From Aquatica leii (Eukaryota; Arthropoda; Insecta; Coleoptera; Lampyridae), in assembly GCA_035610365.1 (NCBI GenBank), contig CM069432.1:74776520-74840519 (forward strand): 64,000 bases of DNA. Reading direction: 5' to 3'. The stretch's first letter is position 1. The number at the start of each line of letters is the position of its first letter. Under the pieces are notes generated by a model. The model did not search any database, was not told the origin of the DNA, and saw nothing but the letters and a program-made list of their open reading frames with translations. Position numbers and translations under genes: made by a program. Of this stretch, positions 23,815 to 34,860 are shown one piece after another.

Positions 23815-23900
23815 AGTGATTCTATGCGACTATAGATCCATCATAGATCCTTCGATGTGGAGGATAGGCACAACTTAGAAAGAAAACTCTGTAGTAATTG

Positions 23901-23943
23901 TGGCTACGTTTCGTTGGCTATTGTGCCAACTTCATCAGGCCAA
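23901..23943 (-). ncRNA. Hammerhead-ribozyme-like motif (Penelope type)
   Basis: On the minus strand: CTGATGA (23938-23932), one A, a perfect 6-bp stem GTTGGC/GCCAAC with a 6-nt loop, then GAAA (23912-23909), then CGTA. ACGU can pair with itself between two molecules, as proposed for dimeric hammerheads with a minimal helix III. Helix I is short (TGGC before CTGATGA with GCCA after CGTA). The single unpaired A before helix II departs from the strict consensus, so activity is not assured. Confidence 0.55.
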
Positions 23944-23952
23944 TCTAACAGT

Positions 23953-23957
23953 AGAAC
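23953..23957 (+). repeat. 5-bp target-site duplication (left) of BEL/Pao
   Basis: AGAAC here and at 30160-30164 flank the two LTRs, a duplication size usual for BEL/Pao. Confidence 0.75.
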
Positions 23958-24252
23958 TGTTATTTTTCTTTTGATAAGAAATAGTAAATTTAAAAAATAT
24001 AAAAATTTAAAAAAAACTCACCCTTAGCTCCAACCACTTGCTGGCTCGTAAAGCGGGATGGAGAAGGATTAAAGGATAAGGTAAATGATTAAGATGGACC
24101 ACTTTACCTTAGCATTGGCGCTACACAGTATTTTAATTTTAACGAAAAAGGAACGCGTGTCGTTCGCGACGTTTCACGTTCGAATTGCCTTTGCAAGACT
24201 GCTGCCACGTGGTACATTTTAAAATGTTTATAACATATAGAAACAATTAACA
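23958..24252 (-). repeat. BEL/Pao 3' LTR
   Basis: 295 bp, beginning TGTTAATTGTTTC and ending AAAAATAACA on the minus strand (TG..CA). It matches the right LTR base for base by eye. A possible polypurine tract (GGGTGGCCGG on the minus strand) lies just upstream of it at 24253-24262. Confidence 0.9.
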
Positions 24253-24399
24253 CCGGCCACCCTGAACAACTGTTCAGTAGCAACTTTAAGCTAAATTAAT
24301 ATAAATTTACAGAAAAACCTATATGTATATATGTATAAGATACACCAAACAGAAAAAATAAACTTGAATTAGAAAAAATTAAAATAAAATAAAATATAA

Positions 24400-26088
24400 C
24401 TATTGTTCTATAGGCAAAAGGTACAATTTAACAACTGGACGAACATATTCGCCGCTTGCTGTTTTAACCCGGGCGGAACGTACTACATTATTCTTTCCCA
24501 CATGAACCGAAACAATTCGACCAAGCGACCAAACTAAAGGAGGAAGATTCGGTTCTTCAACCAAAACCATGTCGCCTATTTTCAGATTGGGAACTTCTCT
24601 TGTCCATTTGGGACGTGTTTGAAGACTTGGAAGGTATTCATGCTGCCATCTAAGCCAGAATTGTCTAGTTAAAGCTTGCAGCAGTTGAAAATGTCGTAGG
24701 CGATTGATCGGTAATTCAGAATAATCCGCATTCGGGAAATCTGTTATTGGTTTGCCTATAAGAAAATGTGCAGGAGTGAGCACCGAAAGATCGTTCGGAT
24801 CTGATGACATAGGCGTCAACGGACGAGAATTTAAAATGCCTTCAATGCGGGTGCAAAGCGTAATAAACTCTTCATACGTAGGTGTATAAGTACCCATTAC
24901 CCTTATCAATTGACGTTTTGCGCTCTGAACTGCACGCTCCCACAAGCCACCGTGATGAGGTGCATTGGGAGGTATAAAATGAAATTCTATTTGTTGAAGA
25001 GAAGAAAACTTTAAAATGGAAGTCTGAACGTCTTGTTTTTTGAAAAACGTAGCAAAATTTTTACGGATTTGGTTTGCTGCACCTTTAAAATTAGTACCGC
25101 AATCCGAATAAAGATGACCTGGACAACCTCGGCGGCCGGTGTTAATTGTTGAAGCGCAGCTATAAACGCATTTGTTGTAAGATCAGATACAACTTCAATA
25201 TGAATAGCTTTGGTCGCAAAACATATAAAAAAACATAAATAATGTTTTAAAACCGGAGCCTTTCTAAGTGTAGAAGATTTAATTGCAAATGGACCCGCAT
25301 AATCCTTTCCTGTATGATAAAAGGGAGGTGAAGGTGAAATCCTGGAGGACGGCAGATTACCCATTAAGGGAGCAATCGATCTAGGTTTTACCCGAAAACA
25401 TTGTATACATTGGTAAACTCTTGAACGCACGAGCTGTTTGACGGATAAGATCCAGAACTTCCTATACAGAAAAGCGACCAACGAATTGGTTCCAGCATGA
25501 GAAAACTCTTGATGATAATAGTCTATCAACAAAGTTACCAGACGATGTCTTTTGGGAAGTAAAATAGGATGTTTCTTATCATACGATGAAGTAGAGTATG
25601 ATAACCTACCGCCAACACGTATAAGACCGAAATTATCTATAAAAGGTTTTAAACGTTGAATCGGTTTAGAACATATCCGGCCTTGTTTAATATTAATAAT
25701 TTCTTTTGCAAAAGATTGTTGTTGTATATAGTAACATATTGATAATGTAGCGCTACGAAAAGATTGCATGTGAGATACAAAAACGCGTTTTGAAAAGGTA
25801 CGCAATATCTTTGATACTAATGATATTAAAGATGACCAAGAAGAAATATGACAAAAAATATCAGCTGAGTCTGTGCTAGCACTCACACATACCGACAAAG
25901 ATTTTAATTCTTCTTTGCTTTGAGTTGGTTTCGCTAAAATATAAGTCGTTGGTCATGAGTTTGGTTCTCATGATAACTATGTAAGTCCTTGCCACTACAA
26001 TGTAAAGGTGCACAAGTTTGAGGCATCGGCAACGTCTGCAGGATTTGACTAAATTGAGACATGTCTCCATTAGGAAAGGTCTAACCAT
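24400..26088 (-). pseudogene. BEL/Pao integrase and C-terminal domain
   Basis: Minus-strand frames at 26088-25876, 25898-25011 and 24945-24400 hold the integrase region. Seen are the zinc-binding lead (YYHQEFSHAGTNSL, then CIQCFRVKPR), the catalytic core (KDYAGPFAIKSS with the first Asp; an SDCGTNF block in a shifted frame near 25100; LWERAVQSAKRQLIRV with the Glu), and the C-terminal domain typical of BEL/Pao (LTPAHFLIGKP, WTREVPNLKIGDMVLV). Frame changes occur near 25890 and 25110 and between 25010 and 24945. Confidence 0.9.
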
Positions 26089-26113
26089 TCAGGTATCTGA
26101 GAAATCCGATTTG

Positions 26114-28624
26114 CTACAAAAATGTTAAGTAAATAATGAAGTGTTTTAATCTATGGTAATACGATATTAGAATCTTTTCATAAAAAATTGTACTTATTTG
26201 TAAATAAGATTTCAGTATAATTTTGCAATGAAACATTAGCTGGGACAATAAATAAGCACTAAGAAGCTCTAGTCGAGGTATTGAAAGAGTTTTCAATGGA
26301 GCCACACGCGTTTTGGCCAGCAATAACGTAGGAGTTGTACAACAACTACTGTCTTCTTTAATGTAAATTACGGCAGAATAACCTTGCATTGACGCATCTG
26401 AAAAACCATGGAGTTGAAAAGATGTGTAACTGGTTGCCTTAATAGGTCTACTAATTTTGATATGTTTTATATCGTTTATGGAAGACAGTAAGTGATTCCA
26501 CTCTCGTGATAACTGATCAGGCAAGAAATCGTCCCAATCGAGTGGAAAAAGCCATAAACGTTGCATAAGGCATTTAAGCGACATGGTAAAAGGAGCTATG
26601 TATCCACATATGTCGAAAATTTTCGCAATAATTGATAAGACTTGACGTTTTGTGTAATTACAATTAACGTCATTGGTAGATACTTTTGACAGATCATAGG
26701 TAAGTAAATCATTTTTAGGATCCCAGAAGAGACCTAAAATAGATGTGTTTGAGTTAGAAACTTTACTTGTAATGAGAGGTTTGGAACTCGTCTTTTGACA
26801 AGAATTATGAACGTTTTGTAATAAATCTAAACTATTACTTGACCATTTGTCAAGTTGAAAACCACCACGTGCTAACAATGTAATTAATTGCTGTTTAAGA
26901 GCGAAGGCTTCCCTCAAAGAGTATGCTCCTACGCAAAAATCGTCAACGAAACTGTTTTCTAAGAGAACTTTAGCTGCTAAAGGGTATAAATGACCATCTT
27001 CTTTAGCTAGTTGATGTAGAGTACGAATAGCTTGATAAGGGCTGCAAGTTACTCCAAAAGTAACAGTAGTAAGTTGATACGTTTTAATAGGTTGACTTTC
27101 ATTTTCTCTCCATAAAAGGCAAAGGTACTTCCGATCATCGGAATGGAGTTTAATCTGACGAAACATTTGTTTTATGTCACAAGAAAACACAAAAGGGTAC
27201 AATCTAAACTTAAGAATTATGTCTTGTATAGTGGACTGTAGTTTTGGACCCGTCATAAGAATATTATTAAGGGATAGGCCAGAAGATGCCCGACTACTAC
27301 AATCAAATACTATTCTTAATTTGCTAGTATTTTGATCTGATTTATACACTCCTAGATGAGGTACATAGTATACGGGTTGATCTTTTGTAGGTATAAGTTG
27401 CATGTGATCTTGATTAATGTAATCATTCATTGCATCAATATATTGAAGCTTAAAATCAGGCTGGTCTCGAAACTTACGTTGGAGGGTTATAAACCTCTTT
27501 AGTGCAATTTGATAGGAATCGCCTAAAAGAGGACGATTTTTGTTAAATGGTAAACGAACTTGAAATCGTCCATCTTTGAGTCGTGATGTAGTACATGAAT
27601 AAAATTCTTCACATTCCTTTTCTTCATCGGATAACAATGACGTGCAAGGAGGTTCCTCGACTTCCCAGAATTTTTTGATTAGGTCAGAAAGATCTACATC
27701 GCATGAAGATGTAAGTGATGATAAATTACAGTTAAGCTGCATTGAATAGGTTGACATGGCAATTGATGATGTAGGTGCTTGTCCTAGAAGAACATGACCA
27801 AATGTAGTGTTTATAATAATAGGCATATTTGGACCTAAAGAAATGGGTCCTCCTTTAATAACGTGTGATAAAAGGTCTGCTCCTAATAAACAATCAATTG
27901 GACCAGAAATGTCAAAACTGGGGTCCGCTAAAAGATAAGATTTAACCTTTTGACGAATATTCGACGATACGGACTTTCGAGGTAAATCAGAAGTTATGCG
28001 ACTCAAAATAATAAACGGATGACTTGTAACTATTTCTTGGCCAGTTAGCGTAGTAAGTGCAAGAAGAGAGACACCCCGAGTTTCTACAGGACTGTCTTTT
28101 ATTCCAGTAATAGAGATTGGTAATTTGTTACGAGAACATCCCAATCGTTGCGCCGCAGTTTCAGTAATAAACGATACATGAGAAGCTGAGTCTAATAACG
28201 CGCGAATAATGAGATAATTTGTTGAAGATGTTTGTATTCTTACTAAAGACGTAGCTAACAAAACAGTATTGGAATCATTCTGTGTATGAAGAGTTGAATG
28301 TGGCTCATCCGGGACAACATTAGAAGTTAAATTTATTTCCATGGGTTCAGTTTGACTAATGGTAGGTGTCTGATTAGGGGTCGTTTCGTTTGATCGATTA
28401 TTTTCGTTACGATTGAAATTATTTTGATTAGAATCAAAATGCAAAAGTGTATGGTGCTTATTGTTGCATTTTTTGCAAAGAGAAGTGCTAGTACAATTAA
28501 AAAAGGTATGTTTACGTAAACAGTTAGTGCAAAGACAATGGTTTTTAATAATTTGATACCTATCGACAGGAGTTTTATTTAGAAATTTTGAACACTGGTA
28601 TATATTGTGATTTTCTTTACACAA
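26114..28624 (-). pseudogene. BEL/Pao gag zinc knuckles, protease, reverse transcriptase and RNase H
   Basis: Longest open frame of the element, 836 codons. It starts inside gag, with CCHC-like motifs CTNCLRKHTFFNC and CKKCNNKHHTLLH (about residues 32-65). A retropepsin-like ALLDSASHVSF follows near residue 145. The reverse transcriptase spans roughly 380-620: KLRIVFDCSSRASSGLSLNN, FSCDIKQMFRQIKL with the first catalytic Asp, and SFVDDFCVGAYS with F-V-D-D near residue 560. RNase H-like sequence follows from about 740 (LHGFSDASMQGYSAVIYI). The frame shifts at the C-terminal end near 26150 and again upstream in gag, so the frame as it stands does not encode a full Gag-Pol. Confidence 0.92.
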
Positions 28625-29650
28625 AATGCAAGTAGGTAATTTTGCGCGAGAGTTGTGATTATAAGAAACTGCAAGTGAACTATGATGTTTAGAGTTTTTA
28701 GTTTTAACTGTGACGTGATCAAAACACTGAGTTGAAAAATTAGAATATTCTAAATCTTGAGCACAAGTTTCGAGAAAATCGATGATGTCTCGTGCTGAAA
28801 AAGTATCTTGGTTATTTCCTTGTTTACGTTCAATTTCAAGTCTTAAATTATTATCTAGTTTTGAAATTAAATAATGGGAATATATGTTTTCAAATATATT
28901 TTGGCTGGCAACTGCGTGTAAAACATTAAAATGTGAATTAATTTATCACAAAATTGACGTAAAGATTCAGCATTTTACTTTGTACCATAGGTAATTTTAA
29001 TAATTCGCCACAATGTAGTCGAACTGATTGTTTTTTACATTGGAAGCGTTTATCTAAAATTGATAAAGCTGTATTATAATTGGCATCATTGTTTTCTAAG
29101 TGGCGTATTAAATTAAGTGCGTCTGATTCTAAGGAATTTTTAAATATTTTAATTTTTGTGAATTTGCTAAAGATTCATTATTTCCTACAATAGTAATAAA
29201 GTCGGCTCTAAAATGAGGATAATTTATTAATTTTCCGTCGAAGCGCGGTAATTTTAATTGTGGTAATTCACAAAATGTGGAAGAATTAAGAGAAGATGTA
29301 TGGTTTACTTTAGTAGATTGTAATTGAGGTGTAAATTGCGTTTCATCAAAGATAACACGTTTGCATTTGGTGAACGCGTTAGAAAATTGTTGTTCAATTT
29401 CCGAGATCGTATTAACAAATACATCGTCTTCGAGACCATCTGGAAGATATTCTTGATCAGAAAAGGTATCCGAAAATTGAGAAAATTCTTTATATTTCGT
29501 TTCCAATTGTTGTAACAGAATAGTTGCTTCTCTTTTTGCACTAAATTGATCTATTGATTCAAGCTCATTAATTTCAATATTTTTTGAATTTAAAAATTCC
29601 GTACACAGTTTAATACGGCGTGTAAACGATGATTTTGATAATCTAGGCAT
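28625..29650 (-). pseudogene. BEL/Pao gag N-terminal region
   Basis: The first part, 29650-29129 (173 codons, MPRLSKSSFTRR to QKLKYLK), contains ELPQLKLPRFDGKLINYPHF, the DUF1759-type gag core of BEL/Pao elements. The next block (about 29128-28625, shifted frame) continues with ENNDANYNTALSILDKRF and EIERKQGNNQDTFSARDI. One frame change sits in an A-run at about 29135 and a second near 28950, so gag is split from the downstream frame. Confidence 0.85.
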
Positions 29651-29838
29651 TGCTGTAAATTTAAATTAATGATTGAATTACGAAATAGCAACGAAACAAT
29701 GTACCATATGACAATCGCACAATCGTAACAAATGTGTCTGTTCGAAGGTGATATGAAATATTAACGTAAAGGAAAATTTTGAACACGTTTTCAATTGAAT
29801 TAATTTGAATAAGTTTACTATTAATTAATGATAAGAGC

Positions 29839-29857
29839 AATCCGGCTCGAAGGACCA
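29839..29857 (-). promoter_or_regulatory. Primer-binding site complementary to tRNA-Tyr
   Basis: The plus strand reads AATCCGGCTCGAAGGACCA, the 3' end of insect tRNA-Tyr with CCA. It is 7 nt inside the 5' LTR (29865-30159), the expected position for minus-strand priming of this element. Confidence 0.8.
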
Positions 29858-29864
29858 TAAAATA

Positions 29865-30159
29865 TGTTATTTTTCTTTTGATAAGAAATAGTAAATTTAA
29901 AAAATATAAAAATTTAAAAAAAACTCACCCTTAGCTCCAACCACTTGCTGGCTCGTAAAGCGGGATGGAGAAGGATTAAAGGATAAGGTAAATGATTAAG
30001 ATGGACCACTTTACCTTAGCATTGGCGCTACACAGTATTTTAATTTTAACGAAAAAGGAACGCGTGTCGTTCGCGACGTTTCACGTTCGAATTGCCTTTG
30101 CAAGACTGCTGCCACGTGGTACATTTTAAAATGTTTATAACATATAGAAACAATTAACA
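29865..30159 (-). repeat. BEL/Pao 5' LTR
   Basis: 295 bp and identical by eye to the LTR at 23958-24252. Followed at 30160 by the right copy of the AGAAC target duplication. Confidence 0.9.
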
Positions 30160-30209
30160 AGAACGTTTAATTTCTTCCCATATATACATATAATTAAAAC
30201 ACGGTCAAA

Positions 30210-30333
30210 GAAGGTAAGCATGAAGACATATAACCTTATATGACACAAAACATAACCCACACATAAGCTGAATCTCAATGATAGAATAAAAGTTTTTATT
30301 TTATTCTATCTATATGTCTTCGTGCTTACCTTC
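30210..30333. repeat. Long hairpin (possible small MITE)
   Basis: The arms GAAGGTAAGCATGAAGACAT.. (30210-30232) and 30311-30333 pair over 23 bp with one mismatch. A second inner hairpin (GATAGAATAAAA at 30280-30291 with TTTTATTCTATC at 30299-30310) adjoins the right arm. No coding content. Confidence 0.6.
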
Positions 30334-30454
30334 ATGTTTGTTTTTTGTTGTTGTTATTGGAAATGTTTAAACATTATATTATTGTTAATCGTGGCAGCTG
30401 AGCAGGCAGAGATGTCAATTTTTATTCCATTCTTAAAGAGCTGCAATTAAAACA

Positions 30455-30845
30455 CCAAAGACTGATTTTGCTGCCATAAAACGGATGATTTAACTTAACG
30501 TTTAACCTATTATATTGTTAGTTAAAAATGCATGTATAAAAGCAGATCCACACCTTTACAACAATAACAACAGCCTCTTTGTTTGCACACAAAGCTTTAA
30601 AAAAAAAGGTAAATTCGGCCTCAAAATATTTACACACCTGTAGCTTTTGTAAGCTACGATTAAAATCAGGCAGTGATTCTGCTGCCATAAAGCAGCATAA
30701 TTTAACTAAATGCTCAACCTATAAGTGTACTATTAGATAAAAAAAGCATGTATAAAAGCAGACTACACAACTTTCCAATAATTGGCCTCTTTAATTTGCA
30801 CCCAAGTCTAATTACATCCGGTTTCAAAATATTTATATGCTTGTA
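30455..30845 (+). repeat. Two-copy tandem duplication with TATAAAAG boxes
   Basis: About 200-bp units at 30455-30650 and 30655-30845 share GCTGCCATAAA, GCATGTATAAAAGCAGA, GGCCTC and TCAAAATATTTA. Each unit has TATAAAAG preceded by GCATG (at about 30534 and 30751), resembling a core promoter, but no open frame or conserved transcript follows. The divergence is moderate. Confidence 0.5.
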
Positions 30846-31722
30846 AACTTTCATCCGTTTTTTAATATAGAAACTGTGTGTCAACAAGTGTACGACACAA
30901 TGTCCATGTTTATAATTGGTGGTACTTCTTTCATCCCGTATTTTAAATTTAACATTAAAGCAAAAGGATTAATATTCCCAATAACTAATAATGTTCTACT
31001 TAATATGTATTACATATAATCAATGGTATTACATACACCGACTTTTCTTAGTGTAATGTTAGAATTTGGTCTGTAACACAGATACAATAAAGTTTAAAAT
31101 GCACAAGTTACTTGTTTAATTTACAAAACTCAATATTTTTTTGAAACATCACAAATTCACAGAATAAACTAGAATCAATAATAATAATACACTAAAAATT
31201 TACATACACAATAGTCGTGTTCTTTTCAACTGTTAATTGACCGACAAGATCAAAGCTACTCTGATCACTTCCGGAAACATAAGAAGTGTTTTTTTGAATT
31301 TAATATAACTATACCACAAGTGATCTGTGCTAACTTCTCCTTGCCCCTCGAACGACAAAAATTTTCAGATGACTTTTTAGTGTAGCTTAATATAACCTTA
31401 AATTGGTTGTTTATACCTACTGTTTTTCTATAAATGCTCAAGTTCGTTAAGAACGTTCAAATGTAGTTAAAGTTTGGTTCAGATAAGTTGAGTGTTGAAA
31501 AGAACATAACTAATAGAATAGCAACAATAGTCACTAAACGTAATGTGTGCCAACCGTCCACCATAATGATTTGTCACGTGTGCATAAAAATTCGAAAATA
31601 GATAATACTCTTTCATCTTTTCCACCAATTTTCCACGTGCACGTGTTGTTAAGTGTCTGTCAAAACTAGGTTTTCTTTGAAAAGATTATTAATTTTTATT
31701 GTTGACGTGTTTTTAAATAAAA
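30846..31722. other. Intergenic region upstream of LTV1
   Basis: No gene seen. The LTV1 promoter should lie near the right end; no TATA box or other defined element is evident. Confidence 0.4.
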
Positions 31723-34273
31723 ATGGTAAGTTTTATAATCCATTATTTATTGCAACTTTTTACGTCAATTTTATAGCCTAAAAACAAAAGAAAATTCATT
31801 GACCGAAAGAATGCGGTTACTTTCCATTTAGTCCACCGAAGCCAACAAGATCCATTGGTTGCTGATGAATCTGCACCACAGCATGTCTTAGTACCTTTGC
31901 AAGAGAAACCAAATAAAGTAATAAATGAAACTTTTACTGACGTCTCTGAACTATTGCTGTTTATAGGAAAAGCGAAGTCGATTAAAAGAACAAGAAAAAT
32001 ATGGAATTTTATATGATGACGACTATAACTACTTGCAACATTTACGAGATGTTCAAAAAACAACAGAATGGGTACCGGTTGAAACAAAACCTCGTGTACA
32101 ACCTAAATTGCAATTACCGAGTTCTGTATTTGCTTCTGCCGTAGAAGAAGAAGTTGGTTTATTGAATAAAGCTGCTCCACATTCAGGTGCACACATTTAT
32201 CTTTTTGATACAGAAACAAAATTATTTTTTTTGTAGGACCTAGATTAGATTTAGACCCAGATGTGGTAGCTGCTATGGATGAAGATTTTGATTTTGACAA
32301 TCCAGATAATGAATTAGAAGATAATTTTGTGGAACTAGCAAATGTAGAAAATAATGAAGATGAATATTCTGATGTTAGTTCTGATTATGGTAGTTCTGAA
32401 GCTTTAGATGAAGTTTGTTCATTAGATGGTCCACAATATACCTTTAATGATGAAGAAATAAAATCAAGGTTTACAGAATATTCTATGAGCAGCTCGGTTA
32501 TTCGTAGAAATGAGCAACTGACTTTATTGGATGATAAATTTGAACAGGTACGAATTTATTTTAACATATTGTTACTGTTTTATAAACAAGGACTGGAAGT
32601 TGAAGTCTTTGCCATTTTTGTTTCTTAATTTTATAATTATTTTGAGTACACCTTTAGTATTGTTTAAACAATATTTAATATTGTTATTTTTGTAGATAGT
32701 ACAATTTATTGCACTATATTAGGTGGTGAATGCAATTTATTGATAATTAAATTTCGAAAAAACTACTATCAAAATGGATTTCAAAAATTGACATACTTAA
32801 ATAAAATAAATTATTTTTATATAAGTCTTTTAAGGTTTTTAGCATAAACTCCATTCTCCCGGTTATGCATTATAGTAATCGGCTACGTAAGCGAATGGAC
32901 AGTGACCGAATGGAAATTTGCTTCGATTTTAACTTATTTTACATTATACATATTACTAAAAAACCCGACATTTTTTATGTTAGATGTTCATTTACTTATT
33001 ATCATGGTCTTTTAAATATGGCAAAAATAAAGTTTGATAATTATAAACAACGAAACCACATGGACACAATAAACGTATGCTACTATACTTACCTGTAAAA
33101 ACTTCCATACACTAAAAAGTCGCCAAAATTTATAATAGCAACACAGAAAAACAATCACGTTGGAGTAAATTCAACGTCTTTTGACACGAAACGAATTCAA
33201 TGCTCGTGATCGATGTTTTATATGTTTTTTTAAACAACGATTTAGGCAACGAATATTCGTGGGACAATCTCCGAATCTAGATGGGTTACGGAATGGACCA
33301 TTTCCAGATAAATTTAAATTAAAATAAGACGTACATTATTTTACAAAAATATGATGAACAAAAGGAAAAAAATTGACTTTTTATTTCTGAAACTAAAATG
33401 TTATTGTGATCATGTATTATAAAGTTAGGACTTAAATTGTCTCTATTTGTGAAAATGACCCGTAAACGTCATGTATTTAATTTTAATACCAGAACATTTA
33501 AAAAATTTAATTTGTTTAACATTAATTGTTTGTTATTGACTGTTTGTTTAAATTGTTAAAATTCTTTTTAGATTTATTCTGCTTATGATGAAACAGAAAT
33601 AGGACCTTTAGATTTAGAAGACATTGAAGGCCATTTACCAGAAACGTCGGAACTTTTATTAAAATATGCAGAGGATTTTGAAAAAAATAAGCAAAGAGAA
33701 CAATTAAACAAAGAAGAAATCATTTCACGTCTAAATTTAGAAAACGATAGTGACTCTGATAAAGAACTTGTTTTGATGGAAGTTCCAGAAAAAGAAAAAT
33801 GGGATTGCGAATCAATATTAAGCACTTATTCTAATATTTATAATCACCCTAAATTAATAACAGAACCAAAGGTAAAAACGTTATGTATTATTTCGTTTAA
33901 TAAATGTTATGTGCAGGTATCAAAGATAAAAGTAAGCGGTAAAACGGGTATTCCAACAAATGTATTGGGTTCTAACAAATTGACTGCTAGGGCCTTATCA
34001 AAGTTCAATGAAGAAAACCGAACGAATATAACAAATGGATCGAAATCTGTTGGAGGTAAATCTATTATTTCCACATTATCTATATTGTCGATTAGACCTC
34101 CCGATGAAACTCTAGAGGAAAAAAAAGAAAGAAAACGGATGCTTAAAGAATACAGAAAAGACCGAAGGTATGAGAAGAAGTTAAATACGCAAGCGTTTAA
34201 AGAAGAGCAGAAAAAACAGGTTAAAATAGCTATTAATAACAGGCACAATTTACTTGGTAATAACATTTTATAA
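31723..34273 (+). CDS. Ltv1: LTV1, 40S ribosomal subunit biogenesis factor
   Basis: Six coding exons, 443 aa: 31723-31725 (only the ATG), 31777-31917, 31967-32186, 32237-32547, 33572-33871, 33917-34273 (TAA). All are GT..AG and phase-consistent. LTV1 is a conserved non-ribosomal protein that assists late 40S (small subunit) assembly and export. Conserved blocks in order are VTFHLVHRSQQDPLVADESA, KYGILYDDDYNYLQHLRD, LPSSVFASAVEEEVGLLNKA, an acidic DEDFDFDNPDNELEDNF, SRFTEYSMSSSVIRRNEQLT, EKEKWDCESILSTYSNIYNH, SKIKVSGKTGIPTNVLGS, and a basic coiled C-terminus (KERKRMLKEYRKDRRYEKK). Introns are about 50 nt except intron 4 (about 1 kb). The 45-nt intron between exons 5 and 6 is open and a multiple of three, so retention would insert 15 residues. 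Confidence 0.95.
32548..33571 (+). other. Enlarged LTV1 intron 4
   Basis: About 1 kb, against 45-51 nt for the other LTV1 introns. It is AT-rich with no recognised transposon ends or open frame of note, and is probably an old insertion whose ends have decayed. Confidence 0.5.
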
Positions 34274-34429
34274 AAAATCCTTAAATTTTATTATTTGTTT
34301 AAACATAAACATCTATGTACGGCTACATATATTACATATTTCTTACAAACTTTAATGTATATGAGTATAAATCCCTATATTTCGTGTTTACCAAAATAAC
34401 ATCTAAAATGTTTGGACTGTTTCTCCTGT

Positions 34430-34860
34430 TCTAATTTTATGGAATCTTTTGAAGTTGCTTTGGAATCGTTGATATTAAAACCTAAACTCTGGTTTGGATA
34501 CGTTGATGAAACCTTTATTGTTTTATCTCATGGTCGTCTCGAATTGTTTAGGTTGTTTAGATTCTTGGTCATCTAAACAACCAACACCTTAATATCAAAT
34601 TCACTATGGAAATCGAAAAGAATTGTTCTCTTGTTGATTACCTAACTGTAGTGGTTCTTTGTTAGATTATCGTTTCTTTGAGTTTTCGATTTTTTCACGT
34701 CCTGATGAAGCTCCTTACGAAAGTGGGCGAAACATTGAGGAAATTTCGGTTACAACATCAACACTGTCTAAACCCGAAGACCTAATCTTAGTATAAACTC
34801 CGGTCCTGGAAGTCTTGGCGATTATGGCTAAAACATCTCTTCATTTTTAGTGATATTACA
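34430..34860 (+). pseudogene. Penelope-like reverse-transcriptase fragment and 3' end
   Basis: The plus strand reads ESFEVALESLILKPKLWFGY then VDETFIVLSHGRLELF, the YVDD-type palm motif with Asp-Glu replacing Asp-Asp, then SLWKSKRIVL-like remains with stops. It passes directly to a 3' region with a hammerhead-like core (34702-34733) and CTTAGTATAAACTCCGG. The GIY-YIG nuclease part is missing, so the fragment is internally deleted. Confidence 0.75.
34702..34733 (+). ncRNA. Degenerate hammerhead-ribozyme-like core
   Basis: CTGATGA (34702-34708), one A, a 4-bp stem GCTC/GGGC with one G-U pair, then GAAAC. The bases after GAAAC (ATTG) do not form the usual ACGU or AC..GU helix III, so this copy is probably inactive. 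Confidence 0.35.

Larger units (their letters stand above)
23815..23957 (-). mobile_element. Penelope-like 3'-region fragment
   Basis: A minus-strand CTGATGA..GAAAC hammerhead-like segment (23901-23943) typical of Penelope-like element termini lies directly beside the BEL/Pao insertion at 23958. The rest of the fragment (to about 23815) shows no protein coding. The BEL element appears to have landed in or beside this older fragment. Confidence 0.5.
23958..30159 (-). mobile_element. BEL/Pao LTR retrotransposon, complete outline, frame-broken
   Basis: Two 295-bp LTRs (23958-24252 and 29865-30159) that are identical by eye bracket gag and pol on the minus strand. A 5-bp AGAAC duplication flanks the unit. 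The primer-binding site next to the right (5') LTR matches the 3' end of tRNA-Tyr. Pol order (protease, reverse transcriptase, RNase H, integrase) is that of BEL/Pao. Identical LTRs imply recent insertion, yet gag and pol are interrupted by several single-base-type frame changes. The copy may therefore be defective from birth, or the frame changes may be sequencing errors. Confidence 0.95.
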
